NCBI GenBank assembly: GCA_019614645.1
Contig: JABWDB010000047.1
Span: 1,426,001 to 1,490,000 of the forward strand
Length of the DNA: 64,000 bases
From: Stratiolaelaps scimitus
Lineage: Eukaryota; Arthropoda; Arachnida; Mesostigmata; Laelapidae
Reading direction: 5' to 3'
Shown here: positions 1 through 10,620 of the stretch, piece after piece
Numbering within the stretch: the stretch's first letter is position 1
Layout: every line of letters begins with the position of its first letter
Notes under the pieces: model-generated
What the model saw: only the letters and a program-made list of their open reading frames with translations
Database searches by the model: none
What the model was told of the DNA's origin: nothing
Made by a program: the position numbers and the translations under genes

Positions 1-30
1 TATGCCCACCACTGTAGAAGTAATTTTTAT

Positions 31-470
31 AATTATAGGCCTGTGGCGCAATACCTCACTGCAGGTCTGGTAGTATATCGAAAAACTCCTTGTGGATCTT
101 ATCTACTTCTACCTTGGAACTAACGGCCTAGTTGATAAAGAACAGTATGGCTTCGTGGGAAAAAAATTTCCGAAGAAAAAGCTAGTTGAGATGATGTACT
201 GGGCTACTGGGCCATTTCCCTAAATAACGAACCCTGCTATGAGTGTGTATATTTCGATTTCTTTAAGGGCATTGATGTTGTTGAGTCAGAGCAGCCCTGA
301 CTCAATAGCTGATCGACGGTGAGATCGAAACGCAGTAGCTCCATGCGGGACCTTGGGGTGATTGTTACCCCCTGATTTGGACTTCAACATACGCATAACG
401 GTGAGCGATTCCTGTTGTTTTGCGACCGTATCTGAAAAATCATATCTCGGCCGAGTTCAGTTGAGTCTAA
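31..470 (+). pseudogene. Decayed non-LTR retrotransposon reverse transcriptase (Jockey/CR1-like LINE fragment)
   Basis: Translated in shifting frames, this stretch follows the order of a LINE reverse transcriptase. At 31-48 it reads NYRPVA, the conserved segment that opens the RT palm. After a one-base shift, 83-153 reads KLLVDLIYFYLG followed by LVDKEQYGF, matching the usual 'LL...QYGFR' block. At 244-291 it reads CVYFDFFKGIDVVE, equivalent to RT motif A (xxDFxKAFD), with the first catalytic Asp present. Then comes a stop, and at 343-366 RDLGVIVT; a further shift gives PDLDFNIRI, equivalent to the post-palm 'KDLGV...DL.F..H' segment. The region normally holding the YADD box is missing, so an internal deletion of about 300-350 bp is inferred. 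Frameshifts and stops make it a dead fragment. The element probably extends left of the window. Family-level placement (Jockey against CR1) is uncertain. Confidence 0.8.
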
Positions 471-599
471 ATTCATCCGGCGGATTTCAAATCGATATGA
501 TGTTGAATGTCAGATTGGAGAAACGGGAACGAGAAAACCTTGGGTGCGCTCGAACGCCCCAAGTAACTATTCGAATTTAAATAGTTAACTTTCAAATTG

Positions 600-1290
600 A
601 CGTCCGAAATCTGGTCTCAAAGCCCGATTATCTAATTATCGGTTATGCACACACGGGAATGTTGTTTACAATTGTGCATCCAGCTTCTTAGGGACCGTAC
701 GGAGTTAACATAACGAAACTTTTTTCATATCCATTCTATTCTAGTTCGCTTTGGATAAACTTACTCATTTACCCAGAATATAGTTATAAGCAGTTGGTTG
801 AATAATATCAAAAGTGGATGCAGCGGTGGATTGTAACTGAAACAATTTGAAACAACAACATTTTCTGCCAGCGGAAGCCGGCGAGAACTTTAACACAAAT
901 TTAAATAACCCATTGTTGGCATTGATCTTATCTCTATACATTGCAGAGCATCTCAAGAAACCATAGTGACGGGTTGACAAGCTACGATTTACAAACTACA
1001 TTTAACTCACAGTATATATATATATATAACGATTGGACTAAGCGTTATGTACAATAGATACAAAATACATGTCTTATATTGTTTATTAGCATATCCAGCA
1101 TGTTTAATAATCGTTATCAGTTGTGTTGTACTGTCGTTGTCATATCGTTTTACGCTATTCCTAATGAATCTATCTCGGTTTTTGGTTCGCCATTAATTCT
1201 ATTATTCGTTTGGTCAACAGCAACAATAACAACAACACTGTGGCCGGTTTCTGTTTGAGATAGAGATAATCGATAGAAAACACGCCGATG
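600..1290. other. Intronic or intergenic DNA
   Basis: This A/T-rich stretch has a short TA run near 1014-1027 and no open frame with convincing splice or promoter context. The small minus-strand open frame at 765-980 has no supporting feature. Confidence 0.5.
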
Positions 1291-1292
1291 AC

Positions 1293-1415
1293 CTTTGGGT
1301 GCCGATATGCCTCGAGTTTTGCCTCAGTTCCCTCTGGACCTTCTTGGTAGCTGGTGGAGCTGCCATCAGTGCGTTTGGAGAGGGACTGATTTGAACGACG
1401 CGAATTTGATCAACA
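1293..1415 (-). CDS. Candidate internal exon, unknown protein
   Basis: On the minus strand a 3' splice-like site (AG at 1416-1417) precedes a 123-nt open segment. It begins with one leftover base and encodes VDQIRVVQISPSPNALMAA, then a basic stretch with KKVQRELRQNSRH. A possible but weak donor (AAAG|GTCATC) follows at 1292. About 60% of codons start with a purine, which favours coding. The phase fits the end of the candidate exon at 2024-2086, either directly or through a 30-nt segment at 1471-1500 (CAG|...GAG|GTAATA), which is also phase-compatible. The product was not recognised. It could equally be a chance open frame. Confidence 0.3.
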
Positions 1416-2023
1416 CTCAAATATTGACGGGCCCACGAATTTAATTGATATTAATTAGTATTACCTCGACATTAGATGTTCTCCCGATGAGCCACTGAAT
1501 ACTTATGAGCGATTGCTAACCTCCACCGTCTCACTAACCAAACTCAATGGCGCATCATGGATGCCGTCCGTGTCATTTACGTTGACTTCGTTCGTGGCGC
1601 CAAAATTCAAATTTCGGCAAAGCCATCTCAAAGTGCTTGTTATTTATAAATAGTACTACCATCCGTCGACCAGATGATAGCACTTAGATAGTGGCCGTTT
1701 TCCCCCTATGGCGCTATCGATACGGATGACAGCGATGATTCGATAAATCTTCCATGTTCTTTCTCCTCTCGTCTGTCGTCGATGTTTGTCTCTCCCGTGG
1801 CATCATGCCGTGTTCCATTCGATTAGCGGAGGGGCGCGACACCCAAGATGTCCAGCCAGGGTGCTTCGTTGGCGCTCAAGCTACACTTCAACGGCGTCCG
1901 CGTTCGCCCTCGGCCGCACAGCTTTCGACAGGTTTCAACGTGGCCGAAGCGACAAGACAGAAGCGAAGCAGATGAGATCACAGCGAATGAGAGAAGGGCA
2001 AGCTTCTGCAGGGGGAAACTCAC

Positions 2024-2086
2024 GAAGTCTCAACAAGTCTCATCCCGGCGACAGTGTTAAGCTGCTCCGAGAGGCTTTCGATCCTC
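2024..2086 (-). CDS. Candidate small internal exon, unknown protein
   Basis: The minus strand has a strong polypyrimidine acceptor (ATTTTTCACAG) ending at 2087 and a good donor (TTC|GTGAGT) at 2023-2018. They bound 63 nt with a single open frame, one leftover base followed by RIESLSEQLNTVAGMRLVET. The peptide has a helical, heptad-like look. Its phase accepts the exon at 8110-8207 (which ends with two extra bases) and delivers the phase needed at 1293-1415. An open frame this short is not significant alone; the splice motifs and phase chain are the support. Confidence 0.3.
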
Positions 2087-2599
2087 CTGTGAAAAATTTA
2101 GATACACATCCAGCTGTTTAGTTCGGCCATTGGATGGACAAACGCCGGCTCATCTAGATGCTCATGTACACATATTGTATATGGCCGTATCGCGTCGGTC
2201 CGATCGCAGGCTTTTTCGCTGGCTGCCTAATCGGCTCGAACGAGAACTCAACCCTGCCAGCTAGACGCATGCAGCAAGAAGTAGTCACTTGAAACGTGCA
2301 TCTGATATGCCTCCCGATTTCTTTTCCTCTCGTACTCCTTACGCTGTAACGCTTGACAACATCTTGGCAAGAGAACATTTTTGCCTCTTTCTTGCTCGCT
2401 CTCTATCGCTTTCTTTTCGCTATTTCTCCTTGTAAGCACCGGCGCAGGTAAGGACGCAAATAGAAGGTGACCGAGAGGAGCGGTCGCTGCTGTCTTCGCC
2501 TCTTTGGCGTACGGATGATTCGATAGAAAGTGCTCGATAGAGAAGAACTCAACAAAGATCGCATGGCACACTGCGTGACAAGGCGATTATTGCTCTAGC

Positions 2600-3600
2600 A
2601 CACTCGTTCTCGTCTGCTTCACTTAAGCGAAGCCGTTTATTGACTTTGGTTGAGGCCATCCCGAGACGGCTCCACGCACGGCCGGTTAAGACGATTGACG
2701 CTCTGGCTATCGATGGGTTTGGCCGCCAAGCAGAAACCTGCCTTTGCGGAGCTTCTCCGCTGCAGACGTAGAATAAGGCGATGATTTGGAAGTCACAGCT
2801 ACTGATTCTTCAGATAAGAGAAAACGTGAAGGGAACGAAGAAGCAAGACCAGAAGACTTTGAATCAGAAATAGCTCTTTAGTAAAGGCCGAGGTAATTCG
2901 CCAATCCAAGCCAGACGCACAGACAACTATCGGACCTCAAATCTTCCTTCAAAAACTACAAATTGACCCGATTTAGTGTCGGACAGATAATACACCTCCT
3001 GCATTCCCATCATCGTGTTCCCGAATCATGAATGTCCTATTCACCTGTGCAAGAGAACGAAATCGGAAATATTCTCAAGTTCTCATGAAATTAATAAAGA
3101 GGTCGTGGATATTGTTTAGGATGTGTATAACCTAACAAAGGGGGGATCAGAACAACGTTGCGATGTCATGTGAAATGATTTTCAACGAACGAATTCTTGC
3201 CCTAGTGCGTGCAACAGCGCAATAAATAAATGGACAATGGAAGTATTATAACAAGGTGTTGTGTATTTCTCATTAACTAATTATGCGTTCAGTAGATCGC
3301 GATGAACGTTACGATGGTACGCCTATAGATCACTAAAATTGACATAATATAAAGAGCGAAATGAAATTCAGGCTCCATGGCCACCCCGAACACAAGTCGT
3401 CTAGGATACGACGGACGTGTTGCAACATTGATTGTGTTATTTATTTGCATGTTCAGGATCGGGCTATTTGATAGCGGTGTAGCAATGAGTTCTCGGCTTG
3501 ATCTTTGCTATTTGACGGAATCCTTCGTGTGGCGCCTAATGGACATGATGAAAACACTGTTCTGAGAGAGACATATTCGGATCAAAATCTAATTGGCCTA
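2600..3600. other. Intronic or intergenic DNA
   Basis: No repeat, promoter or splice-bounded open frame stands out. A 62-residue open frame at 3377-3565 (+) begins at ATG with a short hydrophobic run but has no other support. Confidence 0.45.
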
Positions 3601-3615
3601 TTTCTAAAAGAAATT

Positions 3616-3819
3616 AGTACTTGAAAATGATTGCCGGTCCCTGCAAGGCACTGACTGAAGTAGTATTTTGACAGTCCCGGTCAGTGCCCCAAGTCAAAAT
3701 CGCTTCTGGGTTCAGTCAGTAAGAGTCTGACGTTACCAGGCAAATACTTTCGTGTGAGGCCTGGTGTCCATGCAGGATTTACCTTTAACCTCTCTCAAAA
3801 AAAAAGTACTTGAAAATGA
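3616..3819 (+). mobile_element. SINE-like retroposon with 15-bp target-site duplication
   Basis: An exact 15-bp direct repeat, AGTACTTGAAAATGA, lies at 3616-3630 and again at 3805-3819. The 174 bp between them (3631-3804) end in CTCTC followed by a run of A. A poly-A end immediately before a long perfect target-site duplication is the hallmark of LINE-mediated retroposition of a short RNA, placing the element on the plus strand. It starts TTGCCGGTCCCTGCAAGG, and a degenerate B-box-like GGGTTCAGTC lies near 3712, so a pol III origin is possible but not shown. No second copy was seen in the window. The perfect TSD implies a fairly recent insertion. Confidence 0.8.
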
Positions 3820-6560
3820 AAACAAATGGTTATAATATGGAAAATATTAGCTGTTTCTATTGCGTCGAAATAAGGCAGCCAAATGTTTTGAAACCATCAA
3901 ACAGATAGTTGGTTTGTTAAGTTAGTTCATCTCTCAAATGTTACACCAGCGAAATATCAACACGTCCCTGACTTGTTACTATACATTTGTAAGTTCTGAT
4001 TATATACTACCGTTGCCATTTGGTGTCAACCTTGACCTTAGCACAGTGTGAATATATTCACATATAATTTTATGTTCATTAATTCGCAGCACCACAAAAC
4101 CATTCTAACGCCTTGCTTTGTGCATTGGCGCCGGCACATACCGATAACTCCAGCGGAGCAAACCTAATCGCTTTGGAGCTTCATTGTCGAAATATGTAAA
4201 GAAAGTGTCTTGAAAGAATTCACAGAAACTTTTGAACAAACATGAAACATTCCCTCTCAGACGGTGACAATATCGTCGTGTTACGACATCTAAATTGTTG
4301 GGATTTTTATGAAAAATCTCTGCGTTCTCGAAATTCCTCCGTCCGTCGCAAATGATCGCTTCTCTCGCCGTCTAAGTGTCGGTGTCCAGGACCTAACACA
4401 GCCCTGAGACATCAACGACTCTATCAGTCGACAACGGGTACAGGTGACGAACGGCAGGCACCTTGAACGGGTCCCCTCCGACCGAGCACTGCCCACGATC
4501 GCCTACACTTCCCATTGTTTGTGTTAGTTGCCATCGAGTTCGCTGTTGGCTGCTGCTAGCTATATCCACATTATCGTTGCCACCTGACGGTGTATCCTAC
4601 CGAAATATCCCGCATAATTGTTTGGACGTCAAGCAGACGGACGCTAACAGGATTTGCGTCGTCATTACGGACGCGAACGCCGACGTCGCTGCCGCCGCCG
4701 TCAAGTGTTCCATTTAAGCTCTAATCCGTTTGATTCGCAATGGGATGAATATACGAACAGTCAACCAGTCACTCAGTTAGTCAGCAGTACAAGGGATATT
4801 GGCGGAAATAGACAGTAGCTGCGACGGATACGGGTTCGTTCGCCGAACACGAAAATCAACTAAGTAGAAAATTTACATTTGAAGCTGCACCGAGGGAAGC
4901 GGTGATAATCCAATACCCGCAGGGATACCCGCGTTGGATCATCACTCAAAAACGTGAGCGTCTTTGAAGACCTGACAAGCTGAGAGGGACGAACTCATGT
5001 ACACCGGCCAGGCAGCATTTTGCGCCGCCAACGAAATGAGAAATGGGCTGTATTTCTGTCAATTCGCTCTTGCCTATGGCGCTTACTGTAGTAGCAAAAC
5101 CCTCTGCCTTGAATTTCAGAGATATCATACGATGGAGTTTTGTACAGTTAAAACCATCCTTAACGAGCACACTTGTGACGCGTTGAAATGTAACATGAAT
5201 GCAACGAACAGTACGTTTGATAAACAAACAATTGACTAAAACGGGTAAAAATATTTATCTTGGGCTTTATACGACCTACTGGGAGTATATAATACTAGAC
5301 TTTATTAGGTTTATGACTCGTGATGAACATCATTGTACGCATGTTTATTTTGAGAAAATCGTGAAACGCACGCCTTTCAACAGCCACTGTAATGTTTCGG
5401 GTATGTCCTCATAAATAAAATACATAATATTATTGTTCTAAATACAGTAGGTTATCTCATATTTATTTCGTAATATCGTTTTCAATCAATGCATAATCCT
5501 CTGCTCGTTGCCATGGCCGACACTAACATGCTTGCGTGGCCCTATTAAATATAAAATCCAATAAACTGGAGGGATAGCTATTAATCACAAGCTAAATAAC
5601 ATTATCTTCTTAACTTTCAATCCAATCTTAGAGGAACATTCGGTAGAAATACGCTGTGCCTGTACAACTGTGTAATCCGTCTCGCGTTTGCTAACAAACA
5701 CGTAAATCAGTTGTAGGTAGAAAATAAAAATTCGAATTGTTCAACCGTTGAAAGCCTTCCGAGACTGCCAACGTAATCCTCCAGACGAACTTGCTTACTA
5801 GGCACTACTTCTGCATTGTAACGCCGTCTTCTAAGTATAGCGGAAAATAATGAATAACCTTGAGACGTTTCTTCAACGGTTGTAAGCTCCAGCCGAAGGA
5901 GGATTGCAAGAACTCGTGGGAAAGATGACAGCTGATTCGCTTTCCTCGCGGCACAAACATCGAGAAGCAGGCCACGGGTAGTTGATTGGTTGCCACCTGT
6001 GCCTCTGCTGGTAGCGCACATCACCGCTGAGGAATAATTCACAAGAAAGAGTGCACGAACGTATTCAACTGCGTAGGACGAACCACTGAAAGAAATGCAA
6101 CAAAAAGCTCAATTTTTGTCGCATAGATACAGAACCATGACGGGCGCGTATCCATGGAGCAGTGTCTTTTTTTGCGGGGCTTAGGTCGTTAAGAGTGACA
6201 ATTCTTGGAAGGTCATCGCTCCCTAGGGATCTCTGGACTCCGTGAATACTGCCATACATCCTTGGTGCATTTCGTCGCGGCCGGAAAACCGGATATACTG
6301 TAGAAGTTGTCAGTGGGTTTGGCATCAGGTACGACCGAGCGCTACTTCGCTTACACGCTTGGACCTCGTGATAAAGCATTATTATGTCGTACTGAAGTAT
6401 TATCATTATTAATATCATTATGACAATACGATTTGTTTAAATAGTGTTTAGTTCGCTCGGTTACCATGTGAGTACGTAAAAGCAGCTATTTGGGTAACTA
6501 ACATAGGTGTCATCATCTCAACACGCTTTACAGCAGTTGAATTAATCGAAGGGATTAATC
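3820..6560. other. Intronic or intergenic DNA
   Basis: A mixed-composition stretch without a convincing exon. Open frames of 60-117 codons occur on both strands (for example 5707-6042 and 6065-6418, minus), but none has paired splice sites or a recognisable domain. Confidence 0.45.
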
Positions 6561-6764
6561 TTTTCGTGGTAAATCCGTCGCTTTACAGTCAACTCTACAA
6601 AATATATAATGATGAATACCTTTCGAACATTCGTAATACAAAGGTGACTTCGAATTCAATCTACCAAACAAAACGCCCAATGCCGACAAGCACGGGTGCT
6701 TGTGCACTGCCGGATAGCAAAGTAAACATAACACATAATACTCCAAATCTGTGTCTACTCTGCA

Positions 6765-7001
6765 ATGGACTTCGTCAGCTTAGCGGTATACGCCTGGCCC
6801 ATGGTATTGTTTTGTTTTTTTTTTTGCTGTACAGTACAGGTTGTGTCTTCACCAGCAGGAACAACAACGAGCCGAAAATTTCCACTCTCTGGCGTCGTCC
6901 AAGGCAGCATCATCAGCAGCTACAACATAGGGAGAATTCGTCGCCGCAGAGGTCTCGTTGGCATAAGGATCTCGTTGTCACCGTCTACGTCGTGGATGTG
7001 A
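6765..7001 (+). CDS. Candidate small secreted protein or first exon
   Basis: An ATG-initiated frame of 78 codons begins MDFVSLAVYAWPMVLFCFFF, a strongly hydrophobic N-terminus resembling a signal peptide. A plausible cleavage region (VVSSPAG) follows near residues 26-32. The remainder contains a basic RIRRRRG cluster near residues 57-63, of the kind cut by proprotein convertases. A CAG|GTTGTG motif shortly after the signal segment could be a donor, in which case this would be a first coding exon. No TATA box was seen immediately upstream. It overlaps a longer, less convincing frame (6566-7141). No family was recognised, and part of the hydrophobicity comes from a T-rich run. Confidence 0.3.
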   Translation: MDFVSLAVYAWPMVLFCFFFCCTVQVVSSPAGTTTSRKFPLSGVVQGSIISSYNIGRIRRRRGLVGIRISLSPSTSWM

Positions 7002-7142
7002 CGACGATGACGTCGTCTATGTGCTCTTGGAAAACATCGAAAATGTGTCGCTCCGCGCCGCCTCTAGAGCAAGGCAAGTGTCTGCACCTACATAATACTC
7101 AACGCTACTTCAACCGCGGCAGGCACCACGAGTGCTACTAGG

Positions 7143-7580
7143 ATGAGTACTGCGGCGGCGACCGACGCCGGTGGCGTCACCTACCACTCGATCATTACCA
7201 TCGCCATCAGCATTGCGCCCGCTGCAGCAGCTATTGTCGATGTGTACACGGAGCCCATCCAGGCGAGGAGGCGAAGAGGCAATCTCTCCTCAGCTCTGCG
7301 TTGCCGCAGCCCCAGATCGCAGGCAGCCGCGCGCGCCACGGACTCACAACAGCAGGAATCGCATGGACACAGTGCCGCCACTACTCAACCACTCAACGGC
7401 AACGGCGACTCAGAACAGCCAGCAAAATATGCAGGTCCCAGCTGACGCGCTTTACGGCGCTGGTGCTCGTCTACTACGCGAACGGGCACCCTGACGGCCT
7501 ACTCCGTCCCATAACGGAATTGCAGAAGGTTCACCACTCCGCATGTTCAGAGTTCCTCTCCACGCATTTCGTTAGGAAGT
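7143..7580. other. GC-rich island with overlapping open frames on both strands
   Basis: Local GC is clearly higher than in the flanks. Three plus-strand frames (7143-7445, 7171-7494, 7301-7582) and one minus frame (7181-7381) are open together, which high GC can explain. A minus-strand donor-like GAGTG|GTAGGTG lies near 7180 after a hydrophobic segment. I cannot choose a frame, so no gene is called. Confidence 0.35.
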
Positions 7581-8109
7581 AGGAGCAGAGATCGAGAAAG
7601 GAAGCGATAGGCAACGATACCGTAAGCCTGTGACGACAGCGGTTCTTTGCGTTCGCATGCCACTGTTAGGTGTCTCTAAGAGCAAACACGTCCATGGTAT
7701 AGTGCTAACCTAAGAAACGATGGAAAACAGATACTGAATCAGCCGCGAGGGCATCGGCGAGTGTGCTGATAGACATTCATAATATTATATAATGGACCAG
7801 AAATGCTCCCGCAATGCAATACACGCAGTATAAGTTAGAGACTTCATTGAGGATCACAGCGTTTTACGGGCTTCTCTAGTCGGACAAGATGGCTCACGTG
7901 GGAAGATCCTTCCATACGTTTGAATTTCTAGTACAGCACCATAGAGAAGTGTAGAAAAAAAAATTACGCCAGGAGCCAACCGCGCTGTCTGCCAGTCAGG
8001 CTATGTTCCTTATTACAGAATGGCAAGACAAGTTAGGGAAATTCGCGGAATTTTTCATGTTTAGCCCTTTGAACTAAAGCGCGACGCTAGATGGTCCTGG
8101 GCCACTTAC

Positions 8110-8207
8110 GTTAGCGTTTCTCGTGGGTGTTTGGCACGAAAGATACGAGGAAGCCTTGGGGAACCCAAGAGCAGGTGACCTCCGCTTCCGTTCCATTCCA
8201 CTTTCAG
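8110..8207 (-). CDS. Candidate internal exon, unknown protein
   Basis: The minus-strand acceptor AATTCCCTCTGACAG (AG at 8208-8209) has a good pyrimidine tract. The donor AAC|GTAAGT (8109-8104) is close to consensus. The 98 nt between them are open in two frames. The phase-0 reading starts LKVEWNGSGGHLLLGSPRLP, continues to ETLT and leaves two bases. It accepts a phase-0 predecessor (10441-10600 ends in phase 0) and matches the one-base entry of 2024-2086. No domain was recognised. The second open frame shows how weak open length alone is here. Confidence 0.33.
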
Positions 8208-8694
8208 CTGTCAGAGGGAATTGTGGCGTCCAGATAATGGTAGGGGGCGATAAGAGTTTGCTCCAAGGAACTAGAGCAGACCTCTTATAACCCGTGCCCA
8301 GTTGTTTAGCTAACTAGGAATAAACTATGTTTGGCCGTTTAACCACATGAAGGTTCGTTTAGCGAAGAGCTCATTTGATGGGACTGACATGAAACGCGTT
8401 CATTTCTATTGACGTGTATTCCCTCTGTTGGCTCCGTTGAATCATAACAGAAAATGTAGTCAGTATTTTTCCACCAAATTCAAAATATACAGCTTCATAA
8501 AAACGCAATAACTGTTCTGTACTAACGACCCAAGGCGGGCGCCGCGAGCAATTTTAGGTACTGAGTATGTACGCACTTTACAGTCTGTATCTTACGATGA
8601 TAAATCGCGGCGTTGCCTTTTGATATACAAAGCTTTCAAAGGTATATATATATATATATACACACCAATGCAATACACCCTTATGAGTGTGTGT

Positions 8695-8813
8695 GTTCTC
8701 TAACTGCTAAGTTAAAGTTTTCGGGTTGACATTTAAAGGCAACATTTAACGTCCGCGGTACTGCTTCTAGCAGCGAAGACGCGGACGCGTGCTTCTGCGT
8801 TCTCTAACTGCTA
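8695..8813 (-). mobile_element. Short family-B SINE fragment with 15-bp target-site duplication
   Basis: GTTCTCTAACTGCTA occurs exactly at 8695-8709 and 8799-8813. The 89 bp between them contain, on the minus strand, the 3' part of family B: ...CCGCGGACGTTAAATGTTGCC... and CAACCCGAAAACTT, alignable to 17545-17580 and 63040-63080. The perfect duplication shows this truncated copy inserted as a unit, that is, 5'-truncated at insertion, the usual outcome of LINE-driven retroposition. A TA-rich microsatellite grows directly from the right flank. Confidence 0.7.
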
Positions 8814-8823
8814 TATATATGTT

Positions 8824-8871
<48 letters not shown>

Positions 8872-8881
8872 AAATATATAT

Positions 8882-8918
<37 letters not shown>

Positions 8919-8991
8919 AAATATATATACAAATATATATATATATATATATATAGTACAAATATATATACAAATATATATATATATATAG
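8813..8991. repeat. Compound TA / AGTACAAATATATATACAA tandem repeat
   Basis: Long TA runs are interrupted by the motif AGTACAAATATATATACAA at 8867, 8914 and 8955, and the array ends at a partial motif near 8990. The spacing falls 47, 41, 35 bp, each unit carrying three fewer TA dinucleotides than the last. This is a minisatellite whose units differ only in TA length, probably from replication slippage within a duplicated unit. Confidence 0.85.
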
Positions 8992-9359
8992 TAACGATAA
9001 AGTTCCGCAATAACGATGACGTCCGAATGAGCTCTGTCTCTCTCGAAGTCACAGCGGTATTCAAACCTCGCCCACACCAGAGCTACCAGCTCATCGATAC
9101 ATGGTCACACATAGACACACACATATATATATGTACATACACATACATATATAATTATTTGTCACCCATTTCTCGAACGGAGCGCCGGTGGTAGGCACGC
9201 ACTACGAAACGACCCCGACATTGTCGAATCAGCGCCGCCATTTCGTACCCAGAGTCCTCTTCCTCTCCCACTGCCAAAGTGGCCAATGCCACGAGTAGCA
9301 ACTCCATCATTAGTGTCACCTATCATCCATGAATCATACCTGTATAATTATTATCATCA

Positions 9360-9560
9360 TCATACATCGGAGCACTTCACTAGTTTTATATATTTCTCTC
9401 CCGCTCTCTCGCTATATATATATATATATATATAATACATTGTATTATGATGCGATACCAGAGTCAATGATACTGATGCTGATGATAATAATAACAATAT
9501 TCAATAATCATAACCATTATCATCATCATATGCGAGTGGCTGTCCATGTATAATATCTGT
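9360..9560. repeat. Cluster of short microsatellites
   Basis: The stretch contains an ATC/ATT-rich run around 9348-9365, a TA run at about 9413-9434, and ATG/ATA-rich runs to about 9530. No coding signal was seen. Confidence 0.6.
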
Positions 9561-10440
9561 GTCTCGAGGAACCTTGATAGACGCCAATAACCACCAATTA
9601 TTTCGCTGCCGCCGCCGCCGCCACCCAGAGTTGCTACCATTCAGTCCGCCCACGGGTGCCACAGTTCAATCCAACAGTGTTCGTTAGTGCCAGCTTCGGT
9701 GAACTTCTCGAATTCGTACACGAGAATCGCAATGATGCGGCAGCAGTCGCGACGGCGGCGGCGGCGAGATGCATCGATAGACAGCCGAAGATAGATAAGC
9801 ACGTATACCGTATAATCAGTTAGGTGGTGTCGTACCAACATATATGGGCGGTGGTGCGCAATACTAGCATCTGTAATCACTATTGCGAATTATGATCGAA
9901 CAATATACATATACCTTTGGTCTGCTACCTCGGTATCCATTGGCCGTGGCGATACATTGCACGCAGGTCGCCGACACCGTGATGAGGACGTATATGTATT
10001 CTAGTGGGTGGAGTGGGCAATTGTTTCCGTTGTGGATAGCCGTCGGTTTGATTGTGTTCGCCTACGGGGACGGGGGGGGGGGAGGCAGATTGGACTTTAA
10101 TTAAGGCTGCCGTTAGGGTGAGCTGTTATCGTTGTGCCAAAAGTACAGCAGGGTTCTCCGTAAAGGCTTGCGGCGGAAGTCATCGCCAACGGTCGGCAAG
10201 CGAAGAGTTGTTGTTCGTGCGGCAGATGGAGTCTGCTCTTCGGGAGAAAATCGCTGATGTTTCAATCAAATTATCAGGTAACGCAAACTCAAGTAATTTC
10301 TGAAATTGACAGCGATTTGAGTATAAACAAAAAAACTTGATGTAAGCCTAAAAGCAAGATCATCACAGAACTTGCAAACATCTCGATGGACTGTCACGCT
10401 CGCCAAGTACTCAATAAATATAGTGAGAATTGAAACGTAC

Positions 10441-10600
10441 CTGAGCTGTTAACCCTGCCGTTCCCAGATACAAGCTCGAGGGTAATACAAGACTCCGCTC
10501 TTCGTTTAATGACCTGTGTTGTATGATCAGTAAAGTGTTACTTACAGCAAGCTTTAGGTACATCGATTGTGCGTACACAGTCGATTCACACGGGTTAGTT
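10441..10600 (-). CDS. Candidate internal exon beside a SINE, unknown protein
   Basis: The minus-strand donor CTCAG|GTACGT (10440-10435) is near consensus. Upstream the frame stays open for 53 codons to a TAG acceptor at 10601-10603. The encoded peptide includes NPCESTVYAQSMYLKLA and, further on, SLVLPSSLYLGTAGLTAQ. Entry is after one leftover base and exit is in phase 0, compatible with 8110-8207. A competing acceptor (CAACACAG at 10514-10516) would give a 73-nt exon in the same frame. The pyrimidine tract of the outer acceptor is supplied partly by the 3' tail of the family-A SINE at 10621-10766. Purine-first codons are about 53%. Not recognised. Confidence 0.28.
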
Positions 10601-10620
10601 CTACAAACGGCTTTATAAAA

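Noticed and set aside
6620..6706. Splice-bounded 87-nt minus-strand segment (HKHPCLSALGVLFGRLNS...)
   Set aside because: The donor (AAAG|GTATTC) is weak and its phase breaks the otherwise consistent chain 8110-8207 to 2024-2086.
8767..9077. Several overlapping minus-strand frames reading IYIYIY repeats
   Set aside because: They are translations of the TA microsatellite array; no coding evidence.
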